From the NCBI GenBank assembly GCA_012735535.1, contig JAAYHC010000042.1, positions 1-34,578 on the forward strand: 34,578 nucleotides of DNA. Direction: 5' to 3'. The notes beneath the pieces are model-generated. The model was not told the origin of the DNA. It worked only from the letters and a program-made list of their open reading frames with translations, and made no database searches. The position numbers were made by a program, and so were the translations under genes. This DNA is from Bacillota bacterium. GTDB taxonomy: Bacteria; Bacillota; UBA5301. Below, piece by piece: positions 23,523 to 30,776 of this stretch (its first letter is position 1; every line of letters starts with the position of its first letter).

Positions 23523-24572
23523 ATGGTAGTAATCATGAATTCCGGTGCTACCAAAGAAAATATTCTGCAAGTTCAACGCTGGTTGGAAGAAATGGGGTTT
23601 GGCATCCATTGCTCACAAGGAGTGGAACGCACGATCATCGGAGCCATCGGCGGAGACAAATCCAAAGTTGACATTGAACAGTTACTCTCATTGCCGGGGG
23701 TCGAACGGGTCGTCCATGTCGTCGAACCGTACAAACTGGTCAGTCGCAGCTTTCATCCGGAAACCTCGGTGGTCAAAGTCGGCGGGGTGCCGATCGGCCG
23801 AAACAATGTCGTCATCGCCGCCGGCCCCTGCGCAATCGAAGACTACCAGACATTAGTCCAAATTGCGCAAGCAGTTAAAGCCGCCGGAGCTCATATCTTA
23901 CGCGGCGGCAGTTACAAGCCCCGCACTTCGCCATACAGCTTCCAAGGGCACGGAGCCGAGGGACTGCAAATGCTCCATGCCGCCGGTCAAGCGGTCGGTT
24001 TGCCGGTAGTAACCGAAGTAATGGATCCCCGGGATGTGGAACTCGTGGCGGAATACGCCGATATGTTGCAAATCGGCGCTCGGAATGCCCAAAACTATTC
24101 ACTGCTCAAGGAAGTCGGCCAAACCGATCGACCGATCTTGCTCAAGCGCGGAATGCATTGTACGATCGAAGATTGGTTGCTCGCCGCCGAATACATCGCT
24201 GTCCAAGGCAATACCCAGATCGTCCTGGTCGAACGGGGCATTCGCTCTTTTGAAACGTATACCCGCAATACCCTTGATCTTTCCGCGGTGCCGGTCGTGC
24301 ACAAGTTGAGTCACTTGCCGGTAGGGATCGATCCCAGTCACGCCACCGGAATGTCGGAGTTGGTGCCGACAATGGCTAAAGCCGGAGTTGCTGCGGGGGC
24401 AGATTTCTTAATGATCGAAGTGCACCATGATCCGCCCAAAGCCTGGTGTGACGGGCGCCAATCACTCAACTGCGATCAATTCGCCCAACTGATGACAGAA
24501 CTCGCCCAGGTAGCCACAGCTGTCGGCCGTAGTCTGGAGGTGGTTGAGGATGAAGACCACAATCCCCTTTAA
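23523..24572 (+). CDS. aroF: 3-deoxy-7-phosphoheptulonate (DAHP) synthase, type I-beta
   Basis: A 349-aa enzyme that condenses phosphoenolpyruvate with erythrose 4-phosphate, the first step to chorismate. Residues ~1-70 are the ferredoxin-like (ACT-like) regulatory domain known from the Thermotoga enzyme, usually the site of Tyr/Phe feedback. The TIM-barrel motifs GPCAIED, LRGGSYKPRTSPYSFQG, QIGARNAQNYSLL, LLKRGM and PVGIDPSHATG are present. The ATG at 23523 is 8 nt from GGAGG. The ATG at 23517 is only 2 nt away, so the second is preferred. It lies directly behind the tyrosine T-box and overlaps tyrA by 23 nt, so both transcription and probably enzyme activity respond to tyrosine. Confidence 0.95.
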   Translation: MVVIMNSGATKENILQVQRWLEEMGFGIHCSQGVERTIIGAIGGDKSKVDIEQLLSLPGVERVVHVVEPYKLVSRSFHPETSVVKVGGVPIGRNNVVIAAGPCAIEDYQTLVQIAQAVKAAGAHILRGGSYKPRTSPYSFQGHGAEGLQMLHAAGQAVGLPVVTEVMDPRDVELVAEYADMLQIGARNAQNYSLLKEVGQTDRPILLKRGMHCTIEDWLLAAEYIAVQGNTQIVLVERGIRSFETYTRNTLDLSAVPVVHKLSHLPVGIDPSHATGMSELVPTMAKAGVAAGADFLMIEVHHDPPKAWCDGRQSLNCDQFAQLMTELAQVATAVGRSLEVVEDEDHNPL

Positions 24573-25476
24573 TAAGCTTTTGATCATCGGGCTCGGCCTA
24601 ATCGGTGGCTCGCTCGCCAGGGCCCTCAGCAAATACACCGCCGGCTGCGAGATTATCGCTTATGACCTCGACAGTGAGCGGCTAAAGCTGGCCCAGAAGC
24701 AGGGCTATGTACACCGCATTACCACCCGGCTAGCAGAGACCATCCCGGAAGCAGACCTGGTTGTCTGGGCCCTGCCGGTACAGGCTATCTGCAGCGGTTT
24801 GGCCGAGTACGCCGCCTACTTTGTCAAGGACCAGATCGTCACCGACGTCGGTAGTGTAAAACGGATCATCGCAGAGGCTGCTGCAGTTTTGCCCGCAGGA
24901 ACGATCTTTATCGGCGGTCATCCCATGGCCGGTAAAGAAGCTTCCGGCTTGGAGAAGTCCGACCCTAACCTTTTTGCAGGCAAACCATGGGTCCTAGTTC
25001 AAGACGATGACCGCAACCAGGCGGCCGTTGAGAAACTTGCTCAGGTGATTACCGCCATCCGAGCCCGGCCTGTGCAAATGTCCGCCGCCGAACATGACCG
25101 GACCGTCGCCGTCTTAAGCCATCTCCCCCAGTTGGTCTCATCTTGCCTCATGAGCACCGTTGGCGAGCAAGTCGAGGATTTGCCGACCGGCTATCTACTC
25201 GCCGGCCGGGGCCTCGTCGACACTACCCGGATCGCCGGGAGCAACCCCAAGATGTGGCAGGATATTCTCTTGGCGAACCATGACCAACTGCTGCAGTTGC
25301 TTGATCTCGTCACGGCGCGGCTCCAAGACATGCGTAACGCACTCGCGGCCCGTGATCCTGAAGCCATTGTCAAACAGTTGCAGCTAGCCCAAGCCAAAAA
25401 ACAACTCATGCTCGCGGGCAGTTTTCTCGGCACAGCATCCCTTGCGCTTCATAAAATAAAGCAGGCGCCAAATTAA
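24550..25476 (+). CDS. tyrA: prephenate dehydrogenase TyrA
   Basis: A 308-aa NAD(P)-dependent enzyme that oxidatively decarboxylates prephenate to 4-hydroxyphenylpyruvate for tyrosine synthesis. The Rossmann motif IIGLGLIGGSLARAL is at the N-terminus. GGHPMAGKEASG and the helical dimer domain with the catalytic-His region HDRTVAVLSHLPQLVS follow. No C-terminal ACT domain is evident, so direct feedback is unlikely and control is probably through the T-box. The ATG at 24550 has GGAGG at 9 nt and lies inside the end of aroF. An in-frame TTG at 24544 is less likely. The tyrosine-specific product agrees with the UAC specifier. Confidence 0.95.
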   Translation: MKTTIPFNKLLIIGLGLIGGSLARALSKYTAGCEIIAYDLDSERLKLAQKQGYVHRITTRLAETIPEADLVVWALPVQAICSGLAEYAAYFVKDQIVTDVGSVKRIIAEAAAVLPAGTIFIGGHPMAGKEASGLEKSDPNLFAGKPWVLVQDDDRNQAAVEKLAQVITAIRARPVQMSAAEHDRTVAVLSHLPQLVSSCLMSTVGEQVEDLPTGYLLAGRGLVDTTRIAGSNPKMWQDILLANHDQLLQLLDLVTARLQDMRNALAARDPEAIVKQLQLAQAKKQLMLAGSFLGTASLALHKIKQAPN

Positions 25477-25501
25477 GTTTGCAGCTGCAACAGATTGGGG
25501 A

Positions 25502-26614
25502 ATGCTGTACACAATGAAACAAATACAACAAATTAAACGGGTATTTCCCGGCGGGAATACCTCCAAAGGCTTCTATTCCTTTTATGACCACATCATCGGC
25601 GATGATGCCGAGCACATTTATGTTATTAAAGGCGGTCCCGGCGTAGGTAAATCCACCTTCATGCGCACCATCGCCCAAGAGCTGCTCGATCGCGGTTATA
25701 AAGTCGAGTATCACCACTGCTCGTCCGATATTGACTCTTTGGACGGCGTTGTCTTTCACGAACTGCGGGTGGCATTAATAGATGGTACTAGTCCGCACAT
25801 TGTCGATCCCAAGGCCCCTGGTTGTGTTGATGAAATTCTGCACCTAGGGGACTATTGGGATGAACGGAAGTTGCGCGAAAATCGCGCAGAAATCTTACAC
25901 CTTAACGCTCGGATCTCAGAATACTTCCAACGAGCCTACCGTTATCTTGCGGCGGCCGAATCGGTTTACCAAGACTGGGAGGCCACCATCGGCAAGCGCA
26001 TCTCCTCCGGCTATATCAACCAACAAGCGGCCGAACTGATTCAAGAAATCTTCGGCAATCGGCCGGTGGCTTCGGTTGAGGGCCGGATCCGGCGCTTATT
26101 CGCCTCCGCGATTACACCGGACGGCATGATCAATTACTTGGAAACCCTCATCGATCCAATGCCGTGCAAGATCGTCTTGCAAGGCTTACCGGGAACAGGT
26201 CGGTCCAAGCTGCTCAATCTCGTCGCTGAAGCAGCCATCCAGCGCGGTTTTGACCTCGAGATGTTTCATTGCGCCCTCAATCCGGACCGCGTCGAACACT
26301 TAGTCATTCCCGATCTCGGCGTGGCGATCACGACCTCTGAAGAACCACATGCATACAAACGACATAAATCGGATCTCTGGATCAACCTCGATGCGGGGTT
26401 GGCGAAAGATGAGGCTCCTGATGACGGAGAAGTCTTGGCCACGGTGCAGAAGTACTACTGGGAACTGCTCGGAGTCGCAATTACGTATATTCGCAAAGCC
26501 AAAGAAACACACGATGCCATGGAGAAGCTGTACATACCGACGATGGACTTTAAAGCCATAGCCGAACTACGCCAAAAAATCTTAGCTAAGATCTTGGCAT
26601 CACCAAAACATTAA
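25502..26614 (+). CDS. twin P-loop ATPase of the PRK06851-like family
   Basis: A 370-aa protein with two related halves. Half one has Walker A GGPGVGKST (44-52) and a block YHHCSSDIDSLDGVVFHEL. Half two has GLPGTGRSK (228-236) and a parallel block MFHCALNPDRVEHLVIPDL, so it looks like an internal duplication. In the second P-loop the essential Lys is Arg234, suggesting only the first half hydrolyses ATP. A region rich in helix (~120-200) joins them. This family occurs in anaerobic Bacillota; I know of no established function. The ATG at 25502 is used; 25514 is a possible alternative, and neither has a strong ribosome site. It lies 25 nt after tyrA with no terminator between, and a hairpin follows at 26622, so it is probably the third gene of the tyrosine T-box operon. 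Confidence 0.85.
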   Translation: MLYTMKQIQQIKRVFPGGNTSKGFYSFYDHIIGDDAEHIYVIKGGPGVGKSTFMRTIAQELLDRGYKVEYHHCSSDIDSLDGVVFHELRVALIDGTSPHIVDPKAPGCVDEILHLGDYWDERKLRENRAEILHLNARISEYFQRAYRYLAAAESVYQDWEATIGKRISSGYINQQAAELIQEIFGNRPVASVEGRIRRLFASAITPDGMINYLETLIDPMPCKIVLQGLPGTGRSKLLNLVAEAAIQRGFDLEMFHCALNPDRVEHLVIPDLGVAITTSEEPHAYKRHKSDLWINLDAGLAKDEAPDDGEVLATVQKYYWELLGVAITYIRKAKETHDAMEKLYIPTMDFKAIAELRQKILAKILASPKH

Positions 26615-26621
26615 AACAATA

Positions 26622-26642
26622 GGGCCAGGTCAACCCTGGCCC
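26622..26642 (-). terminator. hairpin terminator between convergent ATPase and rex genes
   Basis: GGGCCAGG (26622-26629) and CCTGGCCC (26635-26642) form a strong 8-bp stem with a 5-nt loop. On the minus strand it is followed by TATTGTTTT, so it mainly terminates rex. On the plus strand it probably also stops the aro operon. Confidence 0.75.
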
Positions 26643-26648
26643 CTAATC

Positions 26649-27308
26649 TTAGTCTAGCTCATCTTCGGTGGGTTGGATATATGGACAGCCGGAATTAATC
26701 AAATTCCAGGAAAGGGTCGCCAAACCGATGGCGAGGTCCTCATTTCGAATTGAAATGTTCTCCGGCACTTTGAGGGTCACCGGGGCAAAGTTCCAAATGG
26801 CGCAAATGCCGGCATCCACCATAATATCGGCAACCTGTTGCGCCGAAGCGGCCGGGGCAGTGATAATCCCCAGCGGAACCCGCTTCTGACGAATGAACTC
26901 CCCTAACTGGGCAATATTCATGATGGTTTGACCGCCCAAGTTCAGCCCGACCTTAGTCGGATCGCTGTCAAAGAGGCCGATAATCTCCAGCCCAAACTTG
27001 GCAAAGCCGGAGTAGCTATAAATAGCCATGCCCAAGCGGCCGACACCGACCAGCACAGCCTGTTTCCGTTCGCCAAGCCCTAAAACCGTCTGCAGCTCGT
27101 TCATCAAGCCTTCGACCCGATAACCGATGCGCGGCTTGCCGAACTCGCCGCAATACGTTAAGTCCTTGCGAATCTGTGCCGGATCCAAATCCAGGCGCTT
27201 GCCCATCTCCACCGAAGAAATAATCTTCTCCCCGTTGTTATGGGCGGACAGCAGTAAACGATAGTAAAGAAACAACCGTTCCAATGCCGGCTTCGGAATC
27301 TTTTTCAA
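26649..27308 (-). CDS. rex: redox-sensing transcriptional repressor Rex
   Basis: A 219-aa NADH/NAD+-responsive repressor. The N-terminal winged helix has ALERLFLYYRLL and the recognition region LDPAQIRKDLTYCGEFGKPRIGY. The Rossmann domain has VGVGRLGMAIYSY and the conserved ITAPAASAQQVADIMVDAGICAIWNFAP. In this family NADH binding releases DNA at TTGTGAA-type palindromes, derepressing fermentation and H2-metabolism genes. The start is taken as TTG at 27308 with GGGAG at 7 nt. The frame further upstream is not Rex-like. It is preceded by the ABC ATPase gene with an 85-nt gap. No full Rex palindrome was found in the window. Confidence 0.94.
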   Translation of the reverse strand: MKKIPKPALERLFLYYRLLLSAHNNGEKIISSVEMGKRLDLDPAQIRKDLTYCGEFGKPRIGYRVEGLMNELQTVLGLGERKQAVLVGVGRLGMAIYSYSGFAKFGLEIIGLFDSDPTKVGLNLGGQTIMNIAQLGEFIRQKRVPLGIITAPAASAQQVADIMVDAGICAIWNFAPVTLKVPENISIRNEDLAIGLATLSWNLINSGCPYIQPTEDELD

Positions 27309-27393
27309 GCACCGTCTCCCCCCAACCGTAAACCCAATCGTTACATCTTTTATTATTGAATATATTGGCAAAATCCTGCAATTAAACGAAGAC

Positions 27394-28188
27394 TTATCCG
27401 AGCAACAATCTATCGTCGGCCAAACTCTCACCGCGCAGGCGGCTAAACTCGTTCAAGAGATCGGCAACCGTCATTTTGGCTCGTTTGTCCCCACTAACAT
27501 CAAAGATAATCTGGCCCTCATGCATCATCACCGTGCGCGTCCCGGTGTTTAAGGCGTGCTCCATATTGTGCGTAACCATCAACACGGTCAAGCCGGCGCT
27601 TTTGACGATCTGATTGGTCAACTCGGCCACTTGCTGTGCAGTCTTGGGATCCAGAGCTGCAGTATGTTCATCCAATAATAATAGTTTAGGGCGTGAAATG
27701 GTCGCCATGAGCAGAGTGAGGCTTTGCCGCTGTCCACCTGAGAGCAGTTTCACCTTGTCGGAGAGGCGGTTCTCCAAGCCCAGTCCTAGATCAGCCAACA
27801 TTTCACGAAATCGCGCTCTGGAGTTAACATTAACTCCCCGCGCAAAACCTCGACGTTCTCCACGTTTGGCGGCCATAGCCAAGTTTTCCTCGATCGACAT
27901 CGAGGCAGCCGTACCCATCATCGGATCTTGAAAGACCCGGCCGATCAGGCTCGCACGTTTATGTTCCGGCCAGTTCGTAATGTCCTGCCCATCGACGACA
28001 ATACGCCCGCTGTCGATCGGAAAAACTCCGGCAATGGCATTTAATAAAGTTGACTTGCCCGCGCCATTACTACCGATGATAGTAACAAACTCGCCTGGCT
28101 CCAGGTGCAGATCGATGCCGCGTAAAGCAGGATTTGGCGATGGTGTATCAAGATTAAAGGTCTTGCTAATTCCCGCCAGGCTTAACAC
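27394..28188 (-). CDS. ABC transporter ATP-binding protein (PF04392-associated system)
   Basis: A 264-aa ATPase with Walker A GSNGAGKST, signature LSGGQRQSL, Walker B LLLLDEHTAALD (with His where Pro is common) and VTHNM switch. The start is GTG at 28188 behind AGGGGTGG, overlapping the permease end by 23 nt. It works with the following two genes as an importer. Related systems in Bacillota (TrpXYZ) are linked to aromatic amino acid uptake; the substrate here is not shown by the sequence. Confidence 0.92.
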   Translation of the reverse strand: MLSLAGISKTFNLDTPSPNPALRGIDLHLEPGEFVTIIGSNGAGKSTLLNAIAGVFPIDSGRIVVDGQDITNWPEHKRASLIGRVFQDPMMGTAASMSIEENLAMAAKRGERRGFARGVNVNSRARFREMLADLGLGLENRLSDKVKLLSGGQRQSLTLLMATISRPKLLLLDEHTAALDPKTAQQVAELTNQIVKSAGLTVLMVTHNMEHALNTGTRTVMMHEGQIIFDVSGDKRAKMTVADLLNEFSRLRGESLADDRLLLG

Positions 28189-29098
28189 CGTTAACCACCC
28201 CTTTCCCCAATCTGGCTAAGAGTTTCGACTGACGCCGTGACCGAGACAGGTTCGGCGCAGCCAGGGCAATAATGACTAATACCGCAGTCACCAACTTCAA
28301 ATCGGTCGGCGCAAAGCCGAGGCGCAAGGCCAAAAAGATCGCCAGACGGTAGATCATCGATCCAACGATGACTGACAGCACTTGCATTACCACGCTCTGC
28401 GGATGCAATAACACCTCTCCGATAATCACCGAGGCTAGCCCGGCGACTATCGTCCCGATACCCATGCCGACATCGGCAAAGCCCTGATACTGCGCGACCA
28501 AACCGCCGGAAAGTGCCACCAAACCATTGGCCAAGGCCAGCCCGAGCACTTTCATCGCATCGGTGTTTACCCCCAGACTCCTGATCATCTGGGGGTTATC
28601 ACCGGTAGCCCGTAGGGCGAAGCCTATCTCGGTATGCAAAAACCAGTCTAATACCAGTTTTACGATCAGCACTAAACTGAAGAAAAAGAGTAGTGGTACA
28701 TACTGCTGCGGCAGACCCGTTTCTTCTAAGATTGTGATAAAGGTCGGCTGCCTCAGCAACGGAATATTCGCTCTTCCCATGATGCGCAGATTGACGGAGT
28801 AGAGAGCGGTCATGGTCAAAATACCGGCCAGCAAACTGGAGATCTTGAGTTTGGTGTTGAGCAATCCGGTCAATAGCCCGCCGATTAGACCCGCCGCGAG
28901 TGAAACAATTAGAGCCAGAAACGGATCATAACCGGAAGTGATCATTTTTGCACATACTGCTGCTCCTAATGGAAAAGTTGCATCCACCGACAGATCCGGA
29001 AAAGCCAGAATCCGAAAGGTGATGAATACTCCCAGAGCCATCAACGAGTAGACCAATCCTTGCTCCAACACACCGGCTACCACCGGAAAGGTCAACAT
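28166..29098 (-). CDS. ABC transporter permease (PF04392-associated, branched-chain type fold)
   Basis: A 310-aa membrane protein with about eight to nine hydrophobic helices and the motif FPDLSVDATFPLGAAV early on, characteristic of the permeases paired with PF04392 binding proteins. The second of two ATGs (29098) is better spaced from GAGGTGA than the first (29104) and is used. It lies between the binding protein (19-nt gap) and the ATPase (overlapping). Substrate unassigned. Confidence 0.92.
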   Translation of the reverse strand: MLTFPVVAGVLEQGLVYSLMALGVFITFRILAFPDLSVDATFPLGAAVCAKMITSGYDPFLALIVSLAAGLIGGLLTGLLNTKLKISSLLAGILTMTALYSVNLRIMGRANIPLLRQPTFITILEETGLPQQYVPLLFFFSLVLIVKLVLDWFLHTEIGFALRATGDNPQMIRSLGVNTDAMKVLGLALANGLVALSGGLVAQYQGFADVGMGIGTIVAGLASVIIGEVLLHPQSVVMQVLSVIVGSMIYRLAIFLALRLGFAPTDLKLVTAVLVIIALAAPNLSRSRRQSKLLARLGKGVVNGVKPGGN

Positions 29099-29117
29099 CA
29101 ACATTCACCTCAAAACT

Positions 29118-30071
29118 CTATTTGATTACGTAGTCTGCTTGGTCAATTAGGGCTTGTGGCAGCTTAACACCCTGTTCTGCAGCGGCTTTTAAGTTAACTA
29201 CCAGTCGCACATCCCGTTGGTACTCAATTGGCAATTCTGCCGGCTTTACCTCGCCTTTTAATACCCGGATCGCAATTTCACCGGTTTGGTAACCCAGGCG
29301 ATAGTAGTCAATACCAACCGTTGCCAAGCCGCCCCGCTCGACGCTGTTATCTTCGCCGGTAATGAGCGGCAGGTCATAATCGGCCGCAACTTTGGCCACA
29401 GATTCAAAAGCAGAAACCACAGTGTTATCGGTTGGCACATAAATCCCGTCGACCCGGCCAACCAGCGAAAGCGCAGCCTGATAAACTTCGCTGGAATTAC
29501 TAACTGCTGCCTCTACCAACGTCAAACCCAGTTTTCTCGCCTCTTGTTTGGCCAGCTCCACTTGGACTACAGAGTTGGTCTCACCGGCATTATATAGCAC
29601 GCCGACTCGAGAGATCGGACGACCAAGCTGTTTGAACAAGGCCAACTGCCGGTCAACCGGGTTCATGTCCGAAGTACCGCAGACATTCGTACCGGACAAA
29701 GAGTTTGACTTGACCAGACCCGCGGACTCCGGATCGGTAACCGCAGTGATGAGAATCGGGATATCTTTGATCACATTTGCCGCAGCCTGCGCGGTGGGAG
29801 TAGCTACGGCGAGTACCATATCAACCCGAGAATTGGCAAACTTCTGGGCGATCATCATAGCCGTGGACATGTCACCTTGCGCGTTTTGCCGATCATACCT
29901 GACATCTAGTCCGGCATCGGCAAGTGCCTGCATAAACCCATTAACCGCATTATCTAAGGCTGGATGTTCCACGATCTGGGTAATGCCGATCGTATACGTT
30001 TTCGCCTGTACTCCCAAAGCTGCACCCACAATCACAACCATCATCAGCAAAGCCACTAACAACCGTTTCAA
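29118..30071 (-). CDS. ABC transporter substrate-binding protein, PF04392 (TrpX-like) family
   Basis: A 317-aa binding protein. The signal peptide (1-23) ends VQA-KT and lacks a lipobox Cys. The mature part starts TYTIGITQIVEHPALDNAVNGF, the opening of the ABC_sub_bind family. A two-lobe fold is implied by VDMVLAVATPTAQAA and RVDGIYVPTDNTVVSAFE. The start is TTG at 30071 with AGGAG at 8 nt. It lies 43 nt after the Lrp-like regulator and is probably co-transcribed with it. In some Bacillota this family imports tryptophan or other aromatic compounds; that is a family hint, not a demonstration. Confidence 0.92.
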   Translation of the reverse strand: MKRLLVALLMMVVIVGAALGVQAKTYTIGITQIVEHPALDNAVNGFMQALADAGLDVRYDRQNAQGDMSTAMMIAQKFANSRVDMVLAVATPTAQAAANVIKDIPILITAVTDPESAGLVKSNSLSGTNVCGTSDMNPVDRQLALFKQLGRPISRVGVLYNAGETNSVVQVELAKQEARKLGLTLVEAAVSNSSEVYQAALSLVGRVDGIYVPTDNTVVSAFESVAKVAADYDLPLITGEDNSVERGGLATVGIDYYRLGYQTGEIAIRVLKGEVKPAELPIEYQRDVRLVVNLKAAAEQGVKLPQALIDQADYVIK

Positions 30072-30114
30072 CTTAATCTCTCCTCCTCACTACTCACTAC
30101 TGAAGTTACTTAAA

Positions 30115-30573
30115 TTACTCAGCATTCCACAGATAAGCTTCTTTAGCTGTCTTCATAATCATCGAAGTGTCGCTGGATTTGACCCCTTTGATTTCTCTGA
30201 GCCGTTTGGTCAAAAAGCGGTATAACGCTTCATTGGACGGCACAACAACCTCGATGATCAGATCATGTTCTCCGGCGGCAATCGCAACATAACGGACCTC
30301 CGGCAAACCGGCTAGCTCTCTGGCCACCTCATCCCCTTGCTCACCTTCGACATGAATCCCAACAATAGCTCTCGTACTCAAACCCAACCCCTCAGGATCC
30401 AAGACCGCAACTACCTTAGCTATTCCCTTTTCAATCAGCCGAGCATAACGCTTCCGAATCGTCCCTTCGGCAACTCCTGCAGCTGCCGCGATAGTGGTAA
30501 AGGGCGTTCGCCCATCTTCTTGGAGATACTTAAGAATAAGACGATCAAGTGAATCCAACTCCTGATAATTCAA
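30115..30573 (-). CDS. Lrp/AsnC family transcriptional regulator
   Basis: A 152-aa regulator with an N-terminal winged HTH (ELDSLDRLILKYLQEDGRTPF, then AAAAGVAEGTIRKRYARLIEKGIA) and a C-terminal RAM domain that binds amino acids (GIHVEGEQGDEVARELAGLPEV). A TTG at 30573 has GGGGGAG at 6 nt and gives the standard family length. The ATG at 30588 lies just before that GGGGGAG, so it cannot use it. It heads the operon with the PF04392 transporter and has a strong promoter with an 8-bp direct repeat (30630-30678). It probably senses the transported amino acid and controls its own operon. Confidence 0.9.
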   Translation of the reverse strand: MNYQELDSLDRLILKYLQEDGRTPFTTIAAAAGVAEGTIRKRYARLIEKGIAKVVAVLDPEGLGLSTRAIVGIHVEGEQGDEVARELAGLPEVRYVAIAAGEHDLIIEVVVPSNEALYRFLTKRLREIKGVKSSDTSMIMKTAKEAYLWNAE

Positions 30574-30629
30574 GCAAAACTCCCCCATTCTCGGCAGTTG
30601 CTGTGATGTTCGCAACAAGATTTGAGTAT

Positions 30630-30678
30630 AGTATACGATAATTGACTAGATATCGCAATAAATATTTTATTATCGCAA
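30630..30678 (-). promoter_or_regulatory. promoter and direct-repeat operator of the Lrp-like/ABC operon
   Basis: On the minus strand, TTGCGA (30653-30658), 17 nt, then TATACT (30630-30635) form a strong promoter. The octamer TTGCGATA occurs twice, at 30671-30678 and 30651-30658, exactly 20 bp apart (two helical turns). An AT-rich near-palindrome lies between the copies, and the second copy covers the -35. This fits a site for an Lrp-type regulator, likely autoregulation. Confidence 0.65.
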
Positions 30679-30715
30679 AAAATAGTACGGGGAGAGCTAC
30701 AGCTGGCGTAAGCAA

Positions 30716-30743
30716 CAAAAAACCCCGATCCGGGATCGGGGTT
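30716..30743 (-). terminator. rho-independent terminator of the NADH dehydrogenase gene
   Basis: AACCCCGATCC (30721-30731) pairs with GGATCGGGGTT (30733-30743). On the minus strand the stem is followed by a run of T (TTTTTTGTTGC). It ends the gene at 30777-31994. Confidence 0.88.
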
Positions 30744-30776
30744 GATCGAAGAAGATCAAGGCCGCACTTGGTCAGC

